A DNA stretch of 64,000 bases from Puccinia triticina. Its lineage: Eukaryota; Basidiomycota; Pucciniomycetes; Pucciniales; Pucciniaceae. Both the position numbers and the translations under genes were made by a program. Shown here one piece after another: positions 53,395 through 63,533 of this stretch (positions are counted from its first letter, which is position 1; each line of letters begins with the position of its first letter). The notes beneath the pieces were generated by a model. It did no database searches, was not told the origin of the DNA, and saw only the letters and a list, made by a program, of their open reading frames with translations. Where the stretch lies: NCBI RefSeq assembly GCF_026914185.1, contig NC_070565.1, forward strand, positions 2,046,001 through 2,110,000, written 5' to 3'.

Positions 53395-53757
53395 GAAAGA
53401 AAGGTGAACGGCGATGAGCAATACGCGCTTCTGAGACGGGAACGAAGGACTGAGTGAGACTGGTGGGTTGGAAGCCGCTGGACATACCAGTGGCTTAAGT
53501 ACTCACCCGTCTGCCCTGGAGTGCCCTTGGGCGTCTCTGCGGTCGGTCCTCTAGTCCGCGTGTGGGTTCGTCTGTGGTCCTCGGTCCCGGGCCATATTGC
53601 GTAACTCCGCCTCGTCGTACGTGCGCGTATCGTGGTCCGCAGTTTGGCTAGGTGTCCGGTCTCAGGGTTTGTATGAGAGCCCACCTAGCTGTTGAGTGGG
53701 GAGGGGGCGCCTAGCATGTACCTTAGCCCCTTCTGCTGCGCGCCAGTAACTCCCAAT
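53395..53757. repeat. Split direct repeat A1
   Basis: Second copy of the 363-bp repeat, ending GTAACTCCCAAT immediately before the resumption of Ty3-B pol at 53758. Confidence 0.95.
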
Positions 53758-53879
53758 CAATATGAAGACCTCTAACAGACATATGCTTAGATGGCAGATA
53801 TCCATTCAAGTGTACAGAGGTAACATGACAATAATTCATAAGGAAGGGAGATTGCACAAAAATGCAGATGGACTCTCTA
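53758..53879 (+). pseudogene. Ty3-B RNase H, end fragment
   Basis: Encodes [14 protein letters not shown] and H-K-N-A-D-G-L-S, the last RNase H motif. It is bounded by the DIRS-type element on the left and the 215-bp unit on the right. The corresponding Ty3-A segment lies near 4470 on the minus strand. Confidence 0.9.
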
Positions 53880-54094
53880 TGCAAAGACTGTAAAATGAAG
53901 ATGTGTCTGGTGAGAGTCGAACTCACAACCTCAGCTATGCTGAGACACATACTAGAGTGCTGCCTTTACCAACTAGGCTACAGACGCTTGTGGGTGCCAG
54001 CTGGGTGGTTGGTTGGTAGTGCTCATGGGTCCATCCAACAGCCCTCCATACTGTGGTGATACATCATGGTAGCAGACTAACAGACAACTCAACA
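53880..54094. mobile_element. 215-bp TG..CA unit carrying a tRNA-like sequence
   Basis: The insert begins TGCAAAG and ends CAACA, giving TG..CA termini, and is flanked by CTCTA on both sides (53875-53879 and 54095-54099). Excision with one CTCTA restores D-G-L-S-R-W in Ty3-B. TG..CA plus a 5-bp TSD is what an LTR-retrotransposon integrase leaves, so it could be a very short solo LTR (TRIM-like). A SINE is the alternative, but there is no A-rich tail and the tRNA-like part is at the wrong end for one. Confidence 0.75.
53903..53987 (-). tRNA. Class-II tRNA-like sequence (Leu/Ser type), probably a pseudo-tRNA
   Basis: On the minus strand 85 nt fold as a tRNA: acceptor GCGTCTG/CAGACAC (6 of 7 pairs), T8 A9, D-arm GCCT..AGGC with AGTTGGTAA loop, a long variable hairpin CTCAGC-ATA-GCTGAG, and a T-arm GTGAG-TTCGACT-CTCAC (5 pairs). 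A-box (TAGCCTAGTTGG) and B-box (GAGTTCGACTC) match the Pol III promoter pattern. The anticodon stem does not pair well, so an anticodon is not assigned and function in translation is unlikely. Confidence 0.6.
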
Positions 54095-54099
54095 CTCTA

Positions 54100-55746
54100 G
54101 ATGGTACCTACCAAACACACCAGATAATCCAGCCTGGGCACCTGAAGACCCAGATGAACTACAAATAATGGGAATTAGCATTACTGAACTAAAGGATGAA
54201 TTCTTTGAAGAAATCAGAAATAGTTACAAACAAGACAAGAACTGTACATTGTTAGTACAAATATTATCCAAAACAGATTCAAAGGATGATGACCTCATTG
54301 CAGCACTAGATACAGCATGGAAGAAATCATACCAAGAAGGAAGATTTCAACTATTTGACGGAATCATATACCACAGATCCAAACACACATGTGTACTGAC
54401 AGTAATGGACAGAGTATTGATCAATACACTACTACATGAATGCCATGACAGTACATCATCTGGCCATCTATCTTCAGACAGAACAGAAGACAGAGTAAGA
54501 AACCTAGCATGGTGGCCAACATGGCAACAAGATGTAGAAACATACTGCACTACATGTGAAAGATGCCAGAGAGCAAACAAAGCAACAGGCAAAAGGTTTG
54601 GACACATGATAAAAATAGAAGAACCCACTAGACCATGGGAAACAGTTAACATGGACTGGGTTACAGGACTACCACCTGGAGGAAAGAAAAACTATAATGC
54701 ATGTCTAGTTATTGTAGACAGATTTAGTAAAACACCTATATTCTTACCATGTCACAGATGATACAGCTATGGACACAGCCATAATGATTTGGCAACAGGT
54801 GATTTCATGGACAGGACTATTCAAAAACATCATCAGTGACAGAGATCCAAAGTTTACATCAGATCTATGGAGAGGACTGTACCGCCTATTTGGCACTAAA
54901 CTCTCTTTCTCAACAGCATACCATCCACAAACAGATGGGCTAGCAGAGAGAATGATCCAAACTTTGGAAGACATGCTAAGGAGATTCTGTGCCTACGGAT
55001 TAGAGTTTAAAGACTCTGATGGATTTACTCATGACTGGGTCACACTATTACCAGCCCTAGAACTAGCCTACAGAACATCAACCCATGCATCAACAGGAAA
55101 AACACCAGCTATTCTAGAGAAAGGATGGAACCCCAGACTACCACAAGACAGCTTGAAAAAGGACTTGGTAGAAGTACATCCCACAGCAGCAAGCTTCAAG
55201 AACATGCTGGACAAAGCCAGAAAACACGCCCAAAAAAGCATGGATAATGCATTTGAATACAGCAAAGAAAAATGGGACAAAAAGCACAAAGTACCCAGCT
55301 TCAAAGTAGGAGATTTAGTATTAATATCAACTACAAACTTTACTAATATTAAAGGACCTAAGAAGCTTAGGAATGCATTTGTAGGACCATTTGTAGTCAA
55401 GGCATTATATGGACCAAATGCAGTAGAAGTGGAACTATATGGAGAATTAGAAAAGAAACATCCTACATTCCCAGTAAGCTTACTCAAACACTATAATGAA
55501 TCAGATGCTGAATTATTCCCTTTACGCAAAGAAATACCTGAAGCAGAAGTACCTCCACTTGAAGAGTCAGAGGAGAAGAAAATTCATAAGATCTTGAAAG
55601 ACAAGAAGATCAGAGGAGAGAAAGATAAATTATATCTTGTAAGATACAGGAACCCAATTCATGAAGATGAATGGCTACCAGAAAAAGACATTAAAAATGC
55701 GGATAAATATCTAAGAAGATTCAAGAACTCTAAACACAAAGATTAA
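54100..55746 (+). pseudogene. Ty3-B integrase and chromodomain
   Basis: Continues R-W-Y-L-P-N-T-P, then the zinc motif H-E-C-H-D ... C-T-T-C-E-R-C, the core [24 protein letters not shown], and a chromodomain-like end (L-Y-L-V-R-Y-R-N-P ... D-E-W-L-P-E-K-D). A two-base deletion at about 54757 (after F-L-P-C-H; compare the intact fragment at 1640) puts the two halves in different frames. TAA at 55744, then a purine-rich tract GAGGAGGCAAG just before the 3' LTR. Confidence 0.93.
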
Positions 55747-55782
55747 ATTATTTCAGAATTTAACCTTTTTAGAGGAGGCAAG

Positions 55783-56508
55783 TGTCAGCCTTAGAGATAC
55801 ATCAAGTATCCAAAAGACTGCAATAACTCAGTAAATAATAATAATAATTAAATTATTATTGCAGAATCAGATTCCTCATCATAAATTAAGGGGGGTCACC
55901 CACTTAAAGTACCCCCTTATTCCTATTCCTTCATGTACTAATTGTATAAATAAGAATTGGCCACAGAAAGCGCCCAAAAATAGTATTACATACAAAAAAT
56001 TAGTAAAACAATTAAAGTACATAAAATTAAACTGTTGTACAATAATGAGTAATATTACTTGTGTAAAAATACCCCGTGAAAGTACTATGTAGACTTCTAC
56101 TGAAGCTCTTTCACATGAAAATTGGTTATAAACATGTCATGTGACAGAGTCAGGGAAATTAGTCTACTTTAATACAATTGAAATACCCACAGCCAAGCCC
56201 TTTTCACGGCTACAGCCCTGGATACTCCCATAGGGAGAAAAGGACTCAGTGTTTACGCCCACTGAAGTCCCCTCTATAAATAGAGGCCTATTTGGCCCTC
56301 AGGAAAAGATCCCCCAGACCATTCACCGCCCATAAACTGTAAGTTTGCCGTGAATATTCTCCTCTGCTACTATTGTAGCCACTTTTCCTTTTAAAACAAT
56401 CCCCAGCACGTAAAATCCACTGGATTAAACCTTTAAATATCAAAAATCCCTTATTAGCATATTTACAAGTTTTATCCTTAAAAGTAGTTGCCGTAAGACC
56501 TCCGCCTC
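55783..56508 (+). mobile_element. Ty3-B 3' LTR, last 5 bp displaced
   Basis: Starts TGTCAGCCTTAGAG after the polypurine tract and matches the LTR at 31370 throughout, with TATAAATA at 56275-56282. It ends at GCCTC; the terminal TGACA seen in the other copy is missing because Ty3-C begins at 56509. GCCTC is therefore the left target duplication of Ty3-C. Confidence 0.92.
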
Positions 56509-56695
56509 TGTTATGATCAAGCTAAGGAAGGAAGACCGGGTCAAGTCTTTGAGTGGCAAACTATGTAGATTGCTAGATGAGGAGAGTTTGGGGATCTCTC
56601 CTCCGCTCTCCCTTGAGGTGGAGAGCTGTGACATGTACTAGATACAACATGTCCCAGGCGTAACATAGAGTACGGCGCGCGTGCAGCTCATAACA
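56509..56695 (-). mobile_element. Ty3-C 3' LTR (187 bp)
   Basis: The minus sense begins TGTTATGAGC and ends GATCATAACA, so the termini are inverted (TGTTATGA). It differs from the other LTR (62301-62474) at a single position (A against G, a CpG site) in the 174 shared bases, so Ty3-C is a young insertion compared with its neighbours. Confidence 0.93.
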
Positions 56696-56786
56696 CTATC
56701 CCGCCTTTAACGCCCAAGCCCCCGGCTCTGCGTTCTCTTCCCCGGGCAGCATTAAAAAAAACCTCATGGGTAAAAAAGCTTAACCC

Positions 56787-59675
56787 TCATAATCTCCTCC
56801 TTGTCCTGTGTCGAGCCGCCGCTTTTGGAAATTTCCTGTTGAATTCGTCCAAAAGTTGTTTTGAATTTTTTAGATGGTCCTCCGGTTCCCACGAGTTATG
56901 TTGTGGCTCGTATCCCTTCCAGCTGATTAGATACTCCCGCCTCTTTCCCCTTTTCCTGCAATCCAAGATGTCCTCCACCTCCCATTCCTGTTCGCCTTCC
57001 ACTACCACCGGTGTCGGATGTGCCACTTGTTGGCCCACGATCTTGTCCGGTTCCAGTTTCCTAAGGACAGAGACATGAAACACTGGGTGCACCCCTCTCA
57101 TTGAAGGGGGTAGTATCAGTTCATACGTCAAAGATGATATTATCTTAATTATTGGAAAAGGGCCTAGCCATCTGTGATCCAATTTCGGGCTAGGTCGCGT
57201 CGTTGAGATATTCCGGCCGTTGAGCCACACAAAGTCTCCGACCTTCCACTGTGGTGTCTTGCGGACGCCCCGGTCGAACTGGATCCTCATAGCTTCTTGA
57301 GCGCTTTCCAACCCGGCGGCTAGTTCTTCTTGGACTTTTGCTAGTCCCCGCAACCTCGTCTCTACTTGTGGTAGACATTGATCCGGAGAAGCTATTCCCG
57401 CAAATGTTGGCTCGAACCCGTAGTTGGCTTTGAACGGGGACATTCCAATGGACACGTGCTCATTGTTATTGTAAGCAAATTCAGCTGTTGGCAATAGGTT
57501 GTCCCAGTTGTCCTGCTGATAGGTGACAAAGTGCCGTAAATACTGCTCCACGGCTTTATTAACTATCTCCGACTGGCCATCGGTCCGAGGGTGATATGCC
57601 GTGGATGGGCAGAGACGTATACCTAGCCGTTTGCTCAGCTCTCTTGTGATCTGGGACACGAAGATACTCCCCCTGTCGGACACAATTGTCCTGGGTGTAC
57701 CGTGCAACTTCCACACGTGTCGCGTCATGAGGTCTGCCAATTGGATTGCTGATGTTGACTTCTTGCACGCGATGAAATGTGCCATCTTAGTCAATCGATC
57801 GACTACCGTCAGAATACAGTCGTTGCCATTTGACACCGGCAAATCCGTGATCAGGTCGTAGGAAATGTCAGTCCATGGGCCCGTAGGTATGGGTAACGGT
57901 TCTAGAGTACCGTAGGGCTTCAGCAGTGAGGGCTTCACACGCTGGCATGAACTACATCTGTCCACGTAACGATTTACAAATCGCTTTAGCGACGGCCAGG
58001 TGAAGCAGCGTCTGACCAGCGCTAGTGTTTTGGCTCTCCCGGGGTGGCCTGCCAGTAGGCTGTCGTGCCGGCTCCGTAGTATTGCGGTTTTGATGTCGTC
58101 ATTTGCTGGCACTTCAATCCTTCCTTGACTATACACTAGGCCCTCCACGAATGTCAATTTACACTGATCCGAATGGGCCGTTGCATCCTTTATTAGTTCC
58201 GCTAATCTTGGGTCCTTAGTGGTAGCAGTTCTGATAAGACTTAGCAATTCTGTGTCTGATGGTATGGGGTCCGCTCCCTCTTCCAGTTCTTCCGGTTCTT
58301 CGACCCCTAGCACGTCAATTTCGAACCACTTTGCCGCCTCCTCGGCCTCGAATGAATCGTCTACGAAATAGCAGTCAACTTCTGCGACCTCCGCGAACGT
58401 GTTAGGAGTGATGTTTTCCGGTCGAAGTATTTGGCCAAACGACAACTTGTCCTCCTTTGTCGGGGCGAGATCCGGGCGTCTGGACAGCGCGTCTGGCTTA
58501 GCGGCCTGTCTGCCGGGTCTGAAAATGATTTCAAAATCGAAACATCCAAGTGTTTCCGCCCATCGAGCCTGTCGCCTAGTGAGTTTCTTTGTTGTCATGA
58601 AACTTTCTAGGTTACGGTGGTCGGTGTACACAATTGCCTCCAGTCTGTGCGGGTTGCCCTCCAGATAGTGCCTCCATTCCTTGAATGACGCCACTATTGC
58701 CAGTAATTCTTTATCGAAAATCTCATAGTTACGCTCAGCCTGAATCAAGGACTGGGATAGGAACGCTACTGGGTGTAGCTCGCCATCCTTTGCGCACACC
58801 TGCGACAATACGGCGCCTAGCGCGAAGTCCGAACAGTCGCATTCAAGTATAAACGGCCAATATGGGTCGGCGATCTTTAAAACCGGTGCTGTAGTAAAGG
58901 CTATCTTCAATCGCTCGAACGCCTGTTGGCAACTGTCGTCCCACTGGAAGGTACGGTCCCCCTTTGTCAAGTCATGCAAGGGCCGTGTGGTTCCCGAGAA
59001 ATGATCAATGAATCGTCTGTAAAAATTGGCGAACCCAATGAATTGTTGGAGTTCGGTGACGTTGTTGGGTGCTGGCCATTCGGTTACAGCGGTGACCTTC
59101 GCCGGGTCCATGCGTAGTCGATTGCATGAAATCAGAAGTCCTAAGTATTCAACTTCGTCCCTCCCAAACTCGCACTTCTCTGGTTTGAGCCACAACTGAT
59201 GCTTGCCCAATGTTTCCAGCACTCCTCGGACCGCCTCTTCATGGTTGGACCCCTTCTGCGTGTAGATCATAATATCGTCTAGGTAAGCCGCCACATCCTT
59301 CCCGATGCGTCCCAGAAGTATGTCCTGAATAAAAAACTGGAAGAATCCTGGCGCTCCAGTCGGGCCAAACGGCATAGTCAACGGCGCAAACTGCCCGGCT
59401 TTGCATATAAATGCGAGTTTGTCCTCATCCCCTTCGGCCACACGCAAGTTGCCGTACGCGTTCCGCAGGTCAAGTTTTGTAAACCGGTCCGCGTCCAGGA
59501 GACTGTCGACAAGATCCATGGTCAAAGGCAGTGGGTACTTGTTCTTCACGGTAACTGCGTTAAGCTTTCAATAGTCAAAACAAGGTCTGAGGTTACCGTC
59601 TTTTTTTCCAGTGAACAACACAGGCGCCGCCCACGGAGATGTTGTCCGTCTAATGGTCCCGTGTTGCAGGCCCTC
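56787..59675 (-). pseudogene. Ty3-C pol: RT, RNase H, integrase, chromodomain
   Basis: 920 open codons (59549-56787) plus an upstream piece in the same frame after a TGA at 59568-59570 (F-D-Y-stop-K-L-N, normally arginine). RT: L-D-L-R-N-A-Y, T-M-P-F-G-P-T-G-A-P and the catalytic A-Y-L-D-D-I-M-I-Y. RNase H: L-E-C-D-C-S-D-F-A-L-G-A and Y-T-D-H-R-N-L. Integrase: H-D-S-L-L-A-G-H-P-G ... C-S-S-C-Q, then D-L-I-T-D-L-P, V-S-D-R-G-S-I-F and D-G-Q-S-E-I-V. The C-terminus is a clear chromodomain (W-E-V-E-D-I-L-D ... Y-L-I-S-W-K-G-Y ... W-E-P-E-D-H). A different chromovirus lineage from Ty3-A/B. Apart from the CGA-to-TGA type stops it is intact. Confidence 0.95.
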
Positions 59676-61290
59676 TCAAATCAGTGTGTCCATGGCCTCA
59701 TTCTCCGCGGGTGATAAGGGGATGATCCTGCTGGCCTGTGGAGTTGCGCCCGGTATCAAATCTACCCGGAAGTCATATTGCCGCCTCGGTGGGAGTCTCT
59801 GGGCACCAATCTTCTGAAATAAGTGAAGGTATTTATGGTATGCCCGTGGGACCATCTCCTCCACTGTCTTTGTTGGCCCCGTCCGACGTGCCTCTGCTGC
59901 CAGTCTGGCCAATGTGGACCACGACGCCTTGGCCGTGTGGATGATCAACGCCGTTGCATGTCCTATTATGGGTAAACACTTGCCAGCCGTTTCACTAAGA
60001 TCCATGGAGTGGCGTGCTAGGGACTCACATTGCGGGGGTGTTATCCCACTAAAAGTGCGCACCCCCTCGTCAATTATCCTCGCTTGCCTCACGGGCTCCC
60101 CCCCCGTCTAACGAGGTTTTTGTCGGATAAGACGATGTCGCACCAGCAACCGCAATGCTCCCGGCTTGTTCCGTCCTGTCCAATGTGGTGGTGCAGTCCA
60201 TCGGTGTCCTGTGGTTACAGCTTTCCAGGAGAGGATCCTGCTTGCCAGTTGATTTTTTCGGGATGTCTGGAGATGAGAAATCGAGCTTACATTGCGGGAG
60301 TGCTAACGTGCACGAAGCACACACTCCCTCGTCCATTATCCTCACTTGCCTCACGGGCACCATCCCGTCAGCTGAGGCTTTTGTCGGATAAGACAATACC
60401 GCAATTGCGGTCGCAACGCAGCCGTCGTCCCGTAGTGACCTGTCCGTTGATGTCCTGTGAAGATGGCATCCTAGAAGAGGATCCTGCTTGCCAGTTGATT
60501 CTGATATGTCGTGGAGGGGAGAGAAATCGAGCTTACATTGCAGGGGTGCTAACGTGCATGAAGCACACACCCCCTCGTCAATTATCCTTGCTTGCCTCTC
60601 GGGCTCCTTCCCGTCTAATGAGGCTTTTGTCGGATAAGACAACACCGTCTCGGCGGTGGCAATGCAGCCATCCTCCCGTCGAAGTGAGCGCTTTTTCCAA
60701 TTGATGAGGTGTCCGAATAACTGGATCCACGGCATGCCCAATATGCCGTTGTATGTATCCTTCAGTTTTGTAACGATGAACCTGGACGGCTGGGCCATCC
60801 TATCAAGCCTAAGCTCCAGCTCGTACAAAGATTTCTTTGTCGATCCATCAAATCCCGCGATTGTCCTCGTGCACGAGGACGCCAGGGCTAATAGCCCAGT
60901 CCTAGCCGCGAAGGATAGGCTCAGCACATTATGTGTAGCTCCAGAGTCCACCAGGAATTTGGTTGGATGAGGAGTGGGGGTCGTGGTATGCTCAAGGAGA
61001 TTGTATGGTGCGATGTCAAGAGAAATGAACAGTCGAGGGTCGAATGCATTACTATCAACCATATCGCTAACGCCAACACTAATTAACAACTCCTTGTTTG
61101 AGCTCGGGATGGGCATACTCATCAGTCCCGAGCTTCGCCTTTTTTTGACCCTTCTGCGACGCCCTCCTCTCCAAACCTCTTCGCCCCGCTCCTCCACTGG
61201 TTCAGTTCCTCCATTTCGGCGATGCGTGCCGCCCCCTTCCCCTTGCTTTTGTCCGGACACTCGCGAGATCGGTGGCCTTGTTTCCCGCAC
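59676..61290 (-). pseudogene. Ty3-C protease and repeated linker
   Basis: The frame from 61290 carries F-L-V-D-S-G-A-T-H-N-V-L-S (retropepsin) near 60960 and G-M-P-W-I-Q-L-F-G-H near 60720. Downstream follow three degenerate copies of an about 85-residue segment (S-Y-P-T-K-(A/T)-S ... R-Q-(A/V)-R-I-(I/M)-D-E-G-V-C). In the third copy the frame shifts (about 60090) and then runs V-P-R-A-Y-H-K-Y-L-H-L-F-Q-K into the RT start, ending at TGA 59676-59678 (T-L-I-stop-E-G-L, normally arginine). Confidence 0.85.
60050..60690. repeat. Three tandem copies of a linker segment in Ty3-C
   Basis: ATTATCCT.(C/G)CTTGCCTC starts at 60073, 60335 and 60581 (spacing 262 and 246 bp), each followed by CCCGTC..GAGG.TTTTGTCGGATAAGAC, and each preceded by GCACACNCCCTCGTC-type sequence. 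All copies are in register with the pol reading frame on the minus strand. Confidence 0.85.
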
Positions 61291-62157
61291 CTAAAACATA
61301 ACCCCTCCCGCATCATCCGGCTTCTCTCGGATTCGGACAGTTGGCCCGTATTGCTGATATGTCCATTGCATCCGGATCCGCCGCAGAGGTCGAGGGGACA
61401 TTGCTGGACTCGACCCCGTTCAATTCGTTGTTGATTTTGAGTGCCATGTTCGAGACTGCTGCCAGGGTTGTAAATTGAGCGCGCAATAGTACTAGCGCCA
61501 CGCAGACTTCTTTCTTCAGACCCTGGGTGTAGAGGCCGACAAGTGTTCTCGGCTCCCATCCCGTGTCGTGAGCGTAGAGGAGGAATTGATGGGTGTATTG
61601 GCCCACCGTCTTCGTTTGCTTCAAGTTTCTCAGGGAACGTTTGGCCTTAGTCTGTTTTTCAGTGTCGTAAAACATACTTTCGAACGCCGCCGTGAATTTG
61701 GCGTAGGTGGTCGCTTGGTTATCGCAGACCTTGTGCATCCAAGGCTGAGCCCAACTACTTGCTTGTCCAGTCAGGTACGAGAGTGCGAATATGATCCTCG
61801 ATCTGTCGTCTGGGAATGCGGCGACATTTGCCAGAATATACCGGCTCACTTTACTCGCGTAGACCTCTGCCTTGACGCCCCGCCCCTGGTGCCGTCGTAT
61901 TTGTCCGGTACTCCAATCTTTGGGGCTCGTACAGGTTGTTGGGCTACTGGATTGATGGCTGGGGCCTGGGCATCGGGTGGTGGTTGCGCGTTCTCGGCTT
62001 GCTGACGGGCTGCCTCGGCCACTTGGCGGGCGTTCTTGGCTTCCTGTCTGGCGGCTTCTGCTCGTTGGCGGAGACCACGTTCCTCATTGACGACAGCCAT
62101 CAAGTCGGCCAGTTGCTGTTGTAATGCGGCGGCTGCGGCGGCGTCCATCTTGTTCAC
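61122..62157 (-). pseudogene. Ty3-C gag (three frames)
   Basis: Piece 1 (62157-61846): M-D-A-A-A-A-A-A-L-Q-Q-Q-L and an Ala/Gln/Arg coiled-coil, ending D-K-Y-D-G-T-R-G-G. Piece 2 (61849-61313): capsid-like region with F-A-L-S-Y-L-T-G-Q-A-S-S-W-A and R-S-L-R-N-L-K-Q-T-K-T-V-G-Q-Y. Piece 3 (61559-61122): E-G-L-C-F-R-C-G-K-Q-G-H-R-S-R-E-C-P, a CCHC zinc knuckle. One-base shifts near 61885 and 61330 separate the pieces, so this copy cannot make full Gag without frameshifting. Confidence 0.85.
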
Positions 62158-62300
62158 GAGGTTTCAGGTTGGTTTCTTGGTTCGTATCTGTTTGGTTGGT
62201 TCTGTCTGAGTCCAACGAGTCGGTTTCTTCTAGTTCGGTTTCTGGTCTGGTTTTTGGTTTTGGTTGGTCCTCGTTCCTCTTTTGATGTGATCTAGCAATA

Positions 62301-62474
62301 TGTTATGATCAAGCTAAGGAAGGAAGACCGGGTCGAGTCTTTGAGTGGCAAACTATGTAGATTGCTAGATGAGGAGAGTTTGGGGATCTCTCCTCCGCTC
62401 TCCCTTGAGGTGGAGAGCTGTGACATGTACTAGATACAACATGTCCCAGGCGTAACATAGAGTACGGCGCGCGT
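62301..62474 (-). mobile_element. Ty3-C 5' LTR, truncated by the next insertion
   Basis: Matches 56509-56682 with one difference. The last 13 bp (GCAGCTCATAACA in plus sense) are absent because a new LTR begins at 62475. The missing part and the right-hand TSD presumably lie beyond the window. Confidence 0.9.
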
Positions 62475-63256
62475 TGTGGTGAGCCTAATCAAAACCTTAT
62501 TACATCACTCAGACACTCACCAGGAAGGAATCACCGCCAAACGCCCTCTAGAAATCACTCTGGTACATGTAATCCACGCCCACAGACACTTTATAATAGC
62601 CTAGAACCATCTCTACAAGGCGCCTCAACTTCTCAGTATTCACTTTCATGGATGGCCCTCCACAATGGGTAATAAAATATGTACAAAATCAGGTCAAAGT
62701 GGGAGAAAGTCCACCATCAAACAGAGCCAGACTATTAGGAAGGACCCTGAGTGTTCACTAGAATTAACTCCTCTATATTCCAGCAAGGCGTAACTCTTTC
62801 TCAGATGCATGGCGGCTGATGCGCCATGGTTATTGTTTTCCTCTTATGTCATCCCAAGCCATGTAGTAGATGCCTTGTTGGTTTGTTGCCTTGTCACCTT
62901 GTTGGAGGCTTTTTGTACCCTGTTCCCATCTTTCTCTTCGTCTCAGAACCACCTGTTTTCCCCTCACTATAAATGTAGAGCCTTTTGGCCCATTCTGTTT
63001 GTCCCCCATCAGATTGTCACTTTGCATCCCTGGTCACAGAATAAGAATTACATAGCCTATTTTACCACATATTTTACAGTATATTTTCCCCCTTGATTTC
63101 GTCTAGAAAGCACTATTCTCAATACTTCATCAGCCACACTTTTCTTTAAGAGTCCATACTCTTATTCTTGTCCCATATTACTCTCCCAACCTGAGAGGCA
63201 GCTTTTCACGCACTCATCCCTCTCTAAGCTCTATTCCCCCAAAGAGTAGTTCCACA
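62475..63256 (+). mobile_element. 5' LTR of a further retrotransposon (782 bp)
   Basis: Begins TGTGGTGAGCC and ends GTTCCACA, so the outer bases TGTGG and CCACA are inverted. A TATAAAT box is at 62968-62974. It is inserted into the Ty3-C 5' LTR. Two bases after its end is TGGTGTCCCAACAG (63259-63272), a plausible tRNA primer-binding site. Confidence 0.8.
62968..62974 (+). promoter_or_regulatory. LTR TATA box
   Basis: TATAAAT in CCCCTCACTATAAATGTAG, about two-thirds into the LTR, the usual place for the promoter of an LTR retrotransposon. Confidence 0.5.
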
Positions 63257-63258
63257 AG

Positions 63259-63272
63259 TGGTGTCCCAACAG
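63259..63272 (+). promoter_or_regulatory. Primer-binding site
   Basis: TGGTGTCCCAACAG starts with TGG two bases after the LTR end, as required for pairing with the CCA end of a tRNA. The tRNA species is not identified. Confidence 0.6.
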
Positions 63273-63533
63273 TGGCCTGAATATCTTTAGATTTATAGTC
63301 TCGTCATTTCTAGGCTAAATAAATACATTAGTTAAAAATTACTCTAAAAATTCTATTGATCTTAGTAGAAAAATTACTCTTACTCTTAGTTTAAAATCTT
63401 TTCAAACAAAATTCCGACCTAGAATTCTTCTGAAATACCTTTAAACTCGACGCACCCAAGTCTTTCTACCTTAAATAACTATATCATCAACTTAGTAGAC
63501 TCTAGAAACTTAACCGTAGAAATACCGCAAGAA

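Larger units (their letters stand above)
47124..53757 (-). mobile_element. DIRS/Ngaro-like tyrosine-recombinase retroelement
   Basis: A 6634-bp insert, gene order on the minus strand gag, RT-RNase H, tyrosine recombinase. There are no LTRs. Instead, split direct repeats occur in the order A1 (53757-53395), ORFs, B1 (48185-47885), A2 (47884-47522), B2 (47424-47124), with 363-bp and 301-bp repeats. Both outer boundaries match the internal A2/B1 junction CCCAAT|CCATGATAAC, as expected when a circular intermediate recombines into the target. No target duplication is present, and joining the flanks restores the Ty3-B frame (K-S-L-I-N-M-K-T). Split repeats of this form characterise PAT/Ngaro-type DIRS elements. 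No methyltransferase ORF is present, which favours Ngaro over DIRS proper. Confidence 0.93.

Noticed and set aside
53903..53987. A functional tRNA gene
   Set aside because: The anticodon stem does not pair and the sequence lies inside a mobile unit; kept only as a tRNA-like sequence.
31370..56508. Ty3-B as one element from the LTR at 31370 to 56508
   Set aside because: Between them lies a host ketopantoate reductase gene with its own solo LTRs, and the conserved leader is at 37902, not after 32100.
60030..60704. 224-codon plus-strand frame with internal repeats
   Set aside because: Antisense of the triplicated Ty3-C linker; its repeats are explained by the minus-strand gene.
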